A stretch of DNA of 13,579 bases from NCBI GenBank assembly GCA_031278675.1, contig JAITJY010000226.1, forward strand, positions 1 through 13,579. The letters run 5' to 3'. Below the pieces are notes generated by a model. It was not told where the DNA came from. It worked only from the letters and a program-made list of their open reading frames with translations, and made no database searches. This stretch comes from Bifidobacteriaceae bacterium (GTDB lineage: Bacteria > Actinomycetota > Actinomycetes > Actinomycetales > WQXJ01). The translations under genes and the position numbers were made by a program. Shown here one piece after another: positions 1-6,717 of the stretch (positions within the stretch are counted from its first letter, which is position 1; every line of letters starts with the position of its first letter).

Positions 1-441
1 CTGCTCGGCCAGGTCGACGGCCGCTCGCATGGCCTGGACGTTGGCGACTATCCGGTCGGCGCCCGGCCGCCCGGTCCGGCCCAGCTCGGCGGCGGCGATC
101 GCCTTGGACGATGCCGTCAACAGTTCGATCTGCGAGGAACTGGCCGCCTCGGTGCGCAACAGCAGCGCCGCCAGTGGGGCGGTCGTCGCCCCGGCTTCGC
201 CGTCGAACCTGGCGATCTCCGCTGAGGCCTCGGCCACCAGTCCGGCCGTCGCCGCGTCGGTGCCATAGCGGGCTTCGGCGATCTCCGGTGGGACGGCGGC
301 CTGGTAGGGGCCACCCTCCAGCAGGCGTCGCGAGCGCGGCGCGAACGAATCGGCGCTCGGGACCCAATCGGCGCTTTCCGTCCCCCAGACGGGCCAATCG
401 CCGGGCGGCTCAGCCAATGACACGCGCCCCAGCTTATCCAT
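1..441 (-). CDS. Fic family protein, N-terminal part (cut by window edge)
   Basis: The first 147 residues of a Fic-domain protein are visible; the gene continues beyond base 1. Fic proteins usually transfer AMP (or another nucleotide part) to target hydroxyls. The Fic core with its HPFxxGNGR motif would lie outside the window. The N-terminal layout is the common stand-alone bacterial Fic type: a short leader, AAVPPEIAE (48-56), the helix APLAALLLRTEAASSSQIE (88-106) and LIVANV-like RIVANVQAMRAAVDLAE near the edge. Residues 102-107 (SSQIEL) fit the inhibitory helix motif [S/T]xxxE[G/N], with the inhibitory Glu kept but Leu in the last position. I chose ATG 441-439 because the protein then begins like its relatives (MDKLGRVSL); the frame stays open upstream but looks non-coding. 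The ribosome site is weak. The assignment rests on recognised family sequence, not on a search. Confidence 0.85.
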   Translation of the reverse strand, partial: MDKLGRVSLAEPPGDWPVWGTESADWVPSADSFAPRSRRLLEGGPYQAAVPPEIAEARYGTDAATAGLVAEASAEIARFDGEAGATTAPLAALLLRTEAASSSQIELLTASSKAIAAAELGRTGRPGADRIVANVQAMRAAVDLAEQ

Positions 442-448
442 GGATAAG
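433..448. promoter_or_regulatory. Perfect 16-bp palindrome over the fic start codon
   Basis: CTTATCCATGGATAAG reads the same on both strands and contains the fic ATG (441-439, minus strand). A near-copy of one half (CTATCCAATGG) follows at 452-462. A protein bound here would block translation initiation or early transcription, so an autoregulatory operator is possible. This is inference; no known binding-site consensus was recognised. Confidence 0.4.
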
Positions 449-643
449 AGCCTATCCAATGGTTCGGTGCCGCTGTGGGACTCGGCCGATCCCGGCGCTT
501 TCCCGGCCAACCGGCGCCCGGCGGCCGTTGCCGGAAGCCAAGACGGAAGTTTTGCAGTGTTGACATGCTGATCCGTCGCCCGACCAGCGGGTTCGGCCGC
601 CCGCGCGGATCAGATGTAGTCAGAACGGATCTAGCGCCGGGGG

Positions 644-672
644 TTGGCAATAGGTGTTAGACCTGGTATGAT
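644..672 (+). promoter_or_regulatory. Promoter of the IS1634 transposase, predicted leaderless
   Basis: TTGGCA (644-649) and TATGAT (667-672) are separated by 17 bp, a near-consensus housekeeping promoter. A start point 7 nt after the -10 box falls at 679, the A of the transposase ATG. The mRNA would therefore have no leader, and no Shine-Dalgarno sequence is present. The left inverted repeat (653-666) fills the spacer, so a transposase bound to the end could shut off its own promoter. Confidence 0.65.
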
Positions 673-678
673 ACAGTC

Positions 679-2475
679 ATGGGCGAACCCAGGGGGCCTC
701 TACGTGTTGTCAGAATCAAGACGACCCACCGGGGCAGGGACGGCGAGGAGAGGCACTATGAGTCGCCGCTGCTGCGCCGCGCCTGGCGGGAGGGACCCAA
801 GGTCAGGCACCACACGGTCGCCTCCCTCAAGGACCTGCCCCCCGACCAGGTCGACTCCCTCGAGGCGGTCCTCAACCACGGCGCCCGCGCCCAGGCGCCC
901 GGCGGGGCCGCCCAGGCGGGCGTGTCCCTGGGGGCGGGCCTGGCCCACGGGGACGTGGCCGCCGCCTGGGAGATGGCGTCCCAGCTCGGCCTGCCCGCCA
1001 TGCTGGGCGGCCCGTCCCGCCAGCGGGACCTGATAATGGGGCTGGTCATCGCGAGGGTCTGCCACCCCGCGTCGAAGATCGCGCAGGCGTCGTGGTTCGC
1101 GGACACCACGATGGGCGCCGACCTCGGGCTGGGTGTGGTCGGCAAAGACGAGGCCTACCGGGCGATGGACTGGCTGGCCGAGAGGAAAGCGGCCGTCGAG
1201 GGGGCGCTGGCCGCCAGGTTCCTCAAAGACCCGGCGGTCAACCCCGCCCAGCTCGTGTTCTACGACCTGACCTCGACCTGGGTGGAGGGGACCGAGTGCG
1301 CCCTGGCCGCCTGCGGGCCCTCCCGCGACAAGAAGAAAGGCAAGAAGCAGATCGAGTTCGCGTTGGTCTGCGCGCCCGGCGGGATCCCTGTCGCCGTGCG
1401 GGTCTTTTCCGGCAACACCGCCGACCCGGTCTCGTTCAAGGACGCGATCACAGCGGTCAAGGACGACTTCCACATGGACACCGCCATCATGGTCGCGGGC
1501 TGCGGCATGGTCACCGGCACCCGCATAGACGACCTGCGCAAACGCGACGGCCTGGGGTGGGTCGGGGCGTTGGACCGCCCCCAGATCGCGGCGCTGGCCG
1601 CCGAGGACGGGCCTTTGCAGATGAGCCTGTTCGACCAGACGGACCTGTTCGCGTTCACCGCCGACAAGCACCCCGGCGAGACCCTGATCGCTTGCCTCAA
1701 CCCGTTCAACGCCCAGGCCGCCAAAACCCGCCGCGACGACCTGATCAAGGCGACCCTGGCCGACATCGCGGCGATCCCCCTGAAGGACCGGCGCCAGCGG
1801 CCCAAGACCGACGACGAGCTGGAGCGGGCCGCCGGCGCGGTCATCAACAAACGCAAGGTCGGCAAGTTCCTCACCGCCGAGGTCAAAGACGGCGTGATCA
1901 CTGCGGCCCGCGACGAGGCCGCCATCGCGGCCGCCGCCCGCATCGACGGGGTGTACACGATCCGCACGTCCCTCACCGACCAGCAGATGGCCCCCGCCGA
2001 CGTGGTCAGGGTCTACAAACAGCTATCCCATGTCGAGGACGACTTCAAGATGCTCAAATCAGTCGACATGCAGGTCCGGCCCGTCCGGCACTGGCTGAAG
2101 GGACGGGTCGAGACGCACCTGCTGATCGCGCTGCTCGCCGCCGTCGTCTCCTGGCACCTGCGCCGCGCCTGGGCGCCCCTGACATTCGAGGACGAGGAAC
2201 CACCGACCCCCACCACGCCGTCCCGACCAGCGCGCCGCTCGACCCGGGCCGACAACAAAGCCTCCACACGGCGCCGCCCCGACGGGATCACCCTGCGGCC
2301 CTTCGCCGAACTCCTCAACCACCTATCCAAACTCACCCGCCACACGATCACCATAACCACCCCCACCGGGCCCCTCACCCTCACCCAGGTCGCCACCCCC
2401 ACCCCCGCCCAAGCCGAGGCGTTCAAACTCATCGGAGCGAAGATCCCCGACAAGATCGCCCACACCACCGGTTGA
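679..2475 (+). CDS. IS1634-family transposase, likely catalytically inactive
   Basis: A 598-aa DDE transposase that would cut and join the IS ends. The family hallmarks are FYDLTSTWVEG with the first Asp at 196, the SRDKKKGKKQIEFALV stretch (215-230), VFSGNTADP (242-250), and the third acidic residue E453 in SHVEDDFKMLKS, followed by VRPVRHW. Relatives carry GDRGM or ADRGM at the second catalytic Asp. Here residues 273-277 are AGCGM (codons GGC TGC at 1498-1503), so the Asp and the Arg beside it are both gone. The remaining frame is intact, which suggests recent or constrained inactivation. Residues about 505-540 form a Pro/Thr/Arg-rich insert before the C-terminus. The start at 679 is fixed by the leaderless promoter. 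Family assignment is confident; loss of activity is inferred. Confidence 0.88.
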   Translation: MGEPRGPLRVVRIKTTHRGRDGEERHYESPLLRRAWREGPKVRHHTVASLKDLPPDQVDSLEAVLNHGARAQAPGGAAQAGVSLGAGLAHGDVAAAWEMASQLGLPAMLGGPSRQRDLIMGLVIARVCHPASKIAQASWFADTTMGADLGLGVVGKDEAYRAMDWLAERKAAVEGALAARFLKDPAVNPAQLVFYDLTSTWVEGTECALAACGPSRDKKKGKKQIEFALVCAPGGIPVAVRVFSGNTADPVSFKDAITAVKDDFHMDTAIMVAGCGMVTGTRIDDLRKRDGLGWVGALDRPQIAALAAEDGPLQMSLFDQTDLFAFTADKHPGETLIACLNPFNAQAAKTRRDDLIKATLADIAAIPLKDRRQRPKTDDELERAAGAVINKRKVGKFLTAEVKDGVITAARDEAAIAAAARIDGVYTIRTSLTDQQMAPADVVRVYKQLSHVEDDFKMLKSVDMQVRPVRHWLKGRVETHLLIALLAAVVSWHLRRAWAPLTFEDEEPPTPTTPSRPARRSTRADNKASTRRRPDGITLRPFAELLNHLSKLTRHTITITTPTGPLTLTQVATPTPAQAEAFKLIGAKIPDKIAHTTG

Positions 2476-2550
2476 CAGAACCCGCCCCCCAGCGCCCCGC
2501 GAAACCCCAGGCCACACACCGAAAACCCCCCTCAACTACGCGAAGCTTCC

Positions 2551-2890
2551 GCCACGATGGACGCGACGCACACCCTCGCGGAGACCGCAGAGCTGATCTT
2601 GTCGAGAGGCGCGGAGTGGGCCTTGACCGTCAAGGCGAACCAGCCCAAGCTGCGAGCCCCGCCCGAAGCGCTGCCCTGGCGGGGCGTCCCCGTTCATGTG
2701 GAGCGGTCGAAAGGACACGCCAGAACCGAGACCAGGACGACCAGGGCGCTGGTCGCGCCGGCCTGGATAGAGTTCCCCGGCGGCGCGCAAGTCCTGCAGA
2801 TCCGCAGGTCGTGGACCACCCGAGACGGGAAGAAGCACTCCGAGGTGTGCTACGTCGCCTGCTCCGTGGACATGGCGGACGCGGTGCCGC
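2551..2890 (+). pseudogene. ISAs1-family transposase fragment
   Basis: About 113 codons resemble the middle of ISAs1-family DDE transposases. Visible landmarks are MDATHTLAETAELIL (family DAMHTQ...), LTVKANQPKL (family MTVKANQPTL), RSKGHARTETRT (family RGHGRIETRT) and AQVLQIRRSW. The N-terminal half, which should carry the first catalytic Asp, is absent. Homology stops near DMADAVP before the C-terminal RGHWGIEN-type segment, and the frame then runs into the 96-bp repeats. The fragment starts within about 20 bp of the right end of the IS1634 element, so IS insertion or recombination probably removed the 5' part. An ATG at 2557 exists but is just the conserved internal Met, so this is not a functional gene. 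Confidence 0.75.
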
Positions 2891-2908
2891 CCGCGCCGCG
2901 ATCAACCG

Positions 2909-3004
2909 GGCGGCCCCGCGAACGCGCGGGGTGGGGCGGGCGGCCTGCGGGGGAAACGGGATCGTCCGGGCGGCCCTGCCGGTGCGCGGGGGCTGGTTTG
3001 CCGC
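2909..3004. repeat. 96-bp GC-rich direct repeat, copy 1
   Basis: Copy 1 of a pair spaced 117 bp apart, differing from copy 2 at only three positions that I can see. Near its left end a stem CCCCGCG (2914-2920) pairs with CGCGGGG (2925-2931) across a 4-nt loop. It starts just after the ISAs1 remnant loses homology. The 2891-3251 gap holds both copies and otherwise no recognisable gene. Confidence 0.85.
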
Positions 3005-3025
3005 TGCGACGAGTCCGACGAAATA

Positions 3026-3121
3026 GGCGGCCCCGCGAACGCGCGGGGTTGGGCGGGCGGCCTGCGGGGGAAACGGGACCGTCCGGGCGGGCCTGCCGGT
3101 GCGCGGGGGCTGGTTTGCCGC
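3026..3121. repeat. 96-bp GC-rich direct repeat, copy 2
   Basis: Copy 2 of the unit at 2909-3004, with the same hairpin at its left end. A 21-bp unrelated spacer (3005-3025) separates the copies. The downstream edge is 130 bp before the ppk1 start. The near identity of a non-coding sequence indicates a recent duplication or an active intergenic repeat family. Confidence 0.85.
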
Positions 3122-3251
3122 CCAGGGCGCCTTGCTGATCAGGTTGGCGCGCGCCCCAGACGCGTGGCGATTGGCCTGAACGCACGGGGCACCGATTGGA
3201 CGATGCCGTCCAGCCCACATCCCAGCGTTGGTGATGTGGAAAGATCAGTCT

Positions 3252-5372
3252 ATGTCACAAGAGCTTCCCTCGGATCGCTACGGGGATAGGGAATTGAGTT
3301 GGTTGGCGTTCAACCAGCGTGTCTTGGAGCTGGCCGAGGATCCAGGTATCCCGCTGCTGGAACGGGTTCGTTTCCTGTCGATCTTCAGTTCCAACCTGGA
3401 TGAGTTCTTCATGGTCAGGGTGGCGGGGCTGCAGCGCCGGATGGATGCGGGCATGGCGGTGACGGCAGCCTCGGGGTTGGGTCCCAGGCAGTTGATGGAC
3501 GCGCTCCAATCCCGGTCTCATGAACTGGTCAACCGGCAGGTCAAGTGTTTCGAGACCGCGATCAGGTCGGAACTGACGGCTCAAGGGATCACCCTGGTCC
3601 ACTGGGATCAGTTGCGTGACCAGGAACAAGACCGCCTGGGCAAGTATTTCCGCAAACAGATCTACCCGGTTCTGACCCCACTAGCAGTTGATCCGACACA
3701 TCCGTTCCCGTATATCCGGGGTCTGTACCTCAACCTGGCGGTGATCCTCAAAGACGACAAAGGCAAAACCAACTTCGCGCGGCTAAAAATCCCTGAAACC
3801 ATGCCGCGTTTCATCGCGGTGGACGCGAAAGGCAAGCCGCGTCAACCGGCGGTGGCGGATCTCGACAAGGGACCCACATCGTTTGTTCCGATCGAAGAGG
3901 TGATTGCCAAGCATCTGGATGAGTTGTTCCCTGGGATGGAGATCGCGGGTGTCCACACATTCCGGGTGACCCGCAACGAGGATGTCGAGGTCGAAGAAGA
4001 TGACCGCGAAAACCTTCTCAAAGCGATGGAGCGTGAGTTGTTGCGCCGCGGATTTGGCCCGCCAATCCGTTTGGAGGTGGCCCAGGGCATCTCCGACCAG
4101 GCAATGAAACTGCTGCTCACTGGCTTGCAAATTACTGAAAAGGAAGTTTTTGAGTCTCCGGCGCCACTCGATTACACGGGGCTGAATGTGATCGCGGACT
4201 TAGACCGCCCGGATTTGACCTATCCGCCGTTTGTGTCCAGCACGCATCCGAATTTGGCGGAAGTGGAAAGCTCGGAACCGAGGGATATTTTCGCGGCGAT
4301 CAGGGCCGGGGACCTGTTGTTGCATCATCCTTATGATTCGTTTTCGACTTCGGTGCAGACGCTGCTTGCCCAGGCCGCAGCGGACCCGGACGTGTTGACG
4401 ATCAAACAAACGCTGTACCGCACGTCCGGCGATTCCCCGATCATAGATTCGTTGATCGATGCCGCCCAGGCCGGCAAGCAGGTCCTCGCCCTGGTCGAGT
4501 TGAAGGCCAGGTTCGATGAGGAAGCGAACATCACTTGGGCCCGCAAGCTCGAAGAAGCGGGTGTTCACGTGGTTTACGGTGTGGTCGGGTTGAAGACGCA
4601 TTGCAAACTGATGCTGGTGGTCCGCTCCGAACGGGGTTCACTGAACCGGTACGTGCATGTCGGGACCGGTAATTACAACCCGAAGACGGCCCGCCTCTAC
4701 GAGGATCTTGGGCTGCTGACCTGCGACCCTGATGTGGGTCAGGATGTCACGCGGTTGTTCAATCAGCTCTCTGGCTACGCGCCGGCGTCCACGTTCCAAC
4801 GGTTGTTGGTGGCGCCATCGTCCATCCGTACTGGCTTGATTGAGCGGATCGAACGGGAAATCGCCAATCGTCAGGCGGGCCTGGAAGCTTGGGTGCGGAT
4901 CAAGGTCAACTCGATCGTGGATGAAGCGACGATCGACGCGCTGTACCGCGCTTCGGGCGCCGGCGTCCCGGTGGGGATGGTGGTCCGCGGGATCTGCGCG
5001 GTGCGGCCGGGTGTGCCGGGTTTGTCGGACAACGTCAGGGTCCGTTCTATTTTGGGCCGGTTCCTGGAGCACGCCCGCGTTTATGCTTTCGCCAACGGCG
5101 GGAATCCGGACGTGTTGATCGGGTCCGCAGACCTGATGCACCGTAACCTAGACCGCCGGGTCGAAGCGCTGGTCAATCTCACTACACAGGAACATATTAC
5201 CGAGTTATTGGATATGCTTGATTTATCGATGCAGCCGACCACGGCGGCGTGGGATCTAGGGCCCGATGGCGTCTGGACCGCCAACCGGTGGGACGCGGAC
5301 GGCCGCCCGCTCGAAGACATCCAGGCCCTGTTCATGGCCCGCGAACGCCGCTCGGGCGCCAGGGTGCGCTGA
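3252..5372 (+). CDS. ppk1: Polyphosphate kinase 1
   Basis: A 706-aa enzyme that reversibly transfers the ATP gamma-phosphate to growing inorganic polyphosphate. The N-terminal domain begins DRELSWLAFNQRVLELAED and continues with FLSIFSSNLDEFFMVRVAGL, both PPK1 signatures. The HVGTGNYNPKTARLYEDLGLL motif carries the His that is autophosphorylated in this family (H469 here), and the C-terminal ADLMHRNLDRRVEALV is also typical. Length matches the roughly 690-740 aa of the family. TTG 3228, GTG 3231 and ATG 3234 are in frame upstream, but ATG 3252 has a purine-rich GGAAAG about 9 nt before it and gives the usual short leader before the conserved region. The TGA overlaps the mutT1 start by one base. 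I see no actinobacterial PHO box upstream. Recognition is confident. Confidence 0.95.
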   Translation: MSQELPSDRYGDRELSWLAFNQRVLELAEDPGIPLLERVRFLSIFSSNLDEFFMVRVAGLQRRMDAGMAVTAASGLGPRQLMDALQSRSHELVNRQVKCFETAIRSELTAQGITLVHWDQLRDQEQDRLGKYFRKQIYPVLTPLAVDPTHPFPYIRGLYLNLAVILKDDKGKTNFARLKIPETMPRFIAVDAKGKPRQPAVADLDKGPTSFVPIEEVIAKHLDELFPGMEIAGVHTFRVTRNEDVEVEEDDRENLLKAMERELLRRGFGPPIRLEVAQGISDQAMKLLLTGLQITEKEVFESPAPLDYTGLNVIADLDRPDLTYPPFVSSTHPNLAEVESSEPRDIFAAIRAGDLLLHHPYDSFSTSVQTLLAQAAADPDVLTIKQTLYRTSGDSPIIDSLIDAAQAGKQVLALVELKARFDEEANITWARKLEEAGVHVVYGVVGLKTHCKLMLVVRSERGSLNRYVHVGTGNYNPKTARLYEDLGLLTCDPDVGQDVTRLFNQLSGYAPASTFQRLLVAPSSIRTGLIERIEREIANRQAGLEAWVRIKVNSIVDEATIDALYRASGAGVPVGMVVRGICAVRPGVPGLSDNVRVRSILGRFLEHARVYAFANGGNPDVLIGSADLMHRNLDRRVEALVNLTTQEHITELLDMLDLSMQPTTAAWDLGPDGVWTANRWDADGRPLEDIQALFMARERRSGARVR

Positions 5373-6385
5373 TGAAGGAGCCGAAGACAACCAAGGCCGC
5401 CGCATCCCATGAGGCCACCCCGGGGATCGATGCGGCCGGCGCCATAGTTTGGCGCGTCGCGGGCGGGCGCCTCGAAGTGTTGTTGGTCCACCGCCCCCGC
5501 TATGACGATTGGAGTTGGCCGAAAGGCAAGCTGGAAGCCCACGAGGACCTCATAACGTGTGCGTGGCGGGAGGTGGCGGAGGAGACGGGGCGGCAAGTCG
5601 TCATCGGGCGGCCGCTACCGAAAGTCGCATATCCGCTGGTCAGCGGGCGAATCAAGACGGTTTACTACTGGGCGGCGCGACTCGCGGATGATCCCGACAA
5701 CCCAGCTTTGTGTGCCCGCGCCCCGGTCCGGATAGCGCCGCGCCGTGAGGTTGACCGGACTCGGTGGCTGGAGGTGGATCAGGCGCTGCGGCGGTTGACT
5801 CGGCCAACGGATCGAGTGCCGTTGCTGAAGCTGCGCGACTATTACCTCAAGGGGAGGCTGGAGACGCGGCCGGTGGTGGTGATCCGGCATGCGCAGGCGG
5901 CGCCGCGCGACACGTGGACCAAACTTGATGGTCTGCGGCCACTGACGGATGCGGGCCGCACACGCGCCAAAGGCGCGGTCTCGTTGCTGGCGGCGCTCGG
6001 GGTGCGCCGGGTGATTTCTTCGCCGTGGATCAGGTGCCGAGCCACTGTGCGAGTGTTTGCGCACCGGGCGCGCCTGGCGGTGGGGACGAGTCGCTGGCTG
6101 ACTGAGACGGAAGCGAAGGAGCGCCCGCAGCGGGCCATGGGTCTGATGCGACGCATCTTGCGAGGTGGGCCGCCGGTTGTGGTTTGTTCGCACCGGCCGG
6201 TCCTGCCGTTACTCCTCGCGGTGATCGCGGAACGCGCGGCGGGGCGCGTCCACCGCGCCCTAGCTCAAGGCCCCCTGGCCACCGGCGAGGCGGCCATTGC
6301 GCACACCGTGCGCCTGCCTGACGGCAAGGTCAAGGTGGTGGCCCTGGACCGGATCAGGCCGCCAGCCCCCGCCCCGGCTGCCTAA
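5372..6385 (+). CDS. mutT1: MutT1-like Nudix hydrolase with C-terminal histidine phosphatase domain
   Basis: A 337-aa two-domain protein. Residues about 20-160 form a Nudix domain with an intact box G52-x5-E-x7-REVAEE-x-G73. Residues about 165-330 form an RHG/SixA-type histidine phosphatase with RHA at 172-174 (catalytic His173) and a second conserved His in SHRP (274). Mycobacterial MutT1 has the same fusion and lies next to ppk; there it hydrolyses 8-oxo-(d)GTP and diadenosine polyphosphates. Sanitising oxidised nucleotides or cleaving ApnA is the likely role here. The start ATG overlaps the ppk1 stop (TGATG), indicating translational coupling. Longer in-frame starts inside ppk1 are rejected for this reason. 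A Pro/Ala tail ends the protein. Confidence 0.9.
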   Translation: MKEPKTTKAAASHEATPGIDAAGAIVWRVAGGRLEVLLVHRPRYDDWSWPKGKLEAHEDLITCAWREVAEETGRQVVIGRPLPKVAYPLVSGRIKTVYYWAARLADDPDNPALCARAPVRIAPRREVDRTRWLEVDQALRRLTRPTDRVPLLKLRDYYLKGRLETRPVVVIRHAQAAPRDTWTKLDGLRPLTDAGRTRAKGAVSLLAALGVRRVISSPWIRCRATVRVFAHRARLAVGTSRWLTETEAKERPQRAMGLMRRILRGGPPVVVCSHRPVLPLLLAVIAERAAGRVHRALAQGPLATGEAAIAHTVRLPDGKVKVVALDRIRPPAPAPAA

Positions 6386-6413
6386 CTCCGTTCGCGGCAG
6401 GGCGTACCGGGGT

Positions 6414-6504
6414 CCGCGCCCCGCGCGGGCCGGGCGCCGAGTTGGCGCTCGCCAGCCAGTTCGACCCGCCTTTTCCGCGCCCCGCGCGGCGGACCGCCGC
6501 CGCG
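6414..6504. repeat. 91-bp direct repeat, copy A
   Basis: Copy A of a pair spaced 185 bp apart, differing from copy B at two positions. It carries the hairpin CCGCGC-CCC-GCGCGG at 6414-6428 and again at 6475-6489, framing a non-palindromic middle (GAGTTGGCGCTCGCCAGCC region). It begins 29 bp after the mutT1 stop. Confidence 0.88.
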
Positions 6505-6537
6505 TGGATGCGGCATGGTTGGGGGGTGCCTGCCCCG

Positions 6538-6552
6538 CCGCGCCCCGCGCGG
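6538..6552. repeat. Isolated 15-bp hairpin unit between the 91-bp repeats
   Basis: CCGCGC-CCC-GCGCGG occurs here a third time, followed by a degraded version of the copy A sequence (GGTGCCGAGATAG in place of GGCGCCGAGTTGG). This suggests a decayed third repeat unit. The 6386-6717 gap thus contains at least five such hairpins and no gene that I can support. The hairpins could slow or end transcription from ppk1-mutT1, although no T-run follows them. Confidence 0.6.
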
Positions 6553-6598
6553 TCCGGGTGCCGAGATAGACCGGCCCTGCTACGTGTATCGCACGGAT

Positions 6599-6689
6599 CC
6601 GCGGCCCGCGCGGGCCGGGCGGCGAGTTGGCGCTCGCCAGCCAGTTCGACCCGCCTTTTCCGCGCCCCGCGCGGCGGACCGCCGCCGCG
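6599..6689. repeat. 91-bp direct repeat, copy B
   Basis: Copy B of the unit at 6414-6504. The first hairpin has one mismatch (CCGCGG for CCGCGC); the second, at 6660-6674, is perfect. It ends 28 bp before the nrtR start, so it sits in the nrtR promoter region. Confidence 0.88.
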
Positions 6690-6717
6690 CTCTGCGCATC
6701 GGGGATAACCTGAACCG

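Larger units (their letters stand above)
640..2533 (+). mobile_element. IS1634-family insertion sequence (ends approximate)
   Basis: The element is defined by its 598-aa transposase and by imperfect inverted repeats outside it: GGTGTTAGACCTGG at 653-666 against the reverse complement of 2507-2520, matching at 11 of 14 positions. A G-run lies just outside each copy (about 640-645 and the C-run 2526-2532), suggesting the true tips. The size of about 1.9 kb suits the family. I found no target-site duplication flanking the proposed tips, so either the ends are misplaced or later rearrangement removed one flank. An ISAs1-type fragment directly follows the right end. Confidence 0.6.

Noticed and set aside
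560..565. TTGACA as a promoter -35 box
   Set aside because: No AT-rich -10 element lies at 16-18 bp in the following GC-rich stretch; the TTGGCA/TATGAT pair downstream is the convincing promoter.
117..650. 177-codon minus-strand ORF at the left end
   Set aside because: The overlapping minus-strand frame gives clear Fic-family sequence; this one is Arg/Pro-rich noise.
1092..3026. Very long plus-strand ORF (644 codons) overlapping the transposase
   Set aside because: It is in a different frame from the recognisable transposase, is Arg/Pro/Gly-rich and has no family motif; a GC-content shadow that happens to run into the ISAs1 relic region.
2909..3121. CRISPR array
   Set aside because: Only two units, 96 bp long, with a single 21-bp spacer and no cas genes; sizes do not fit.
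5249..5371. Extended N-terminus of mutT1 inside ppk1
   Set aside because: The extra 41 codons overlap the conserved ppk1 C-terminus in another frame and are Arg/Pro-rich; ATG 5372 is coupled to the ppk1 stop.
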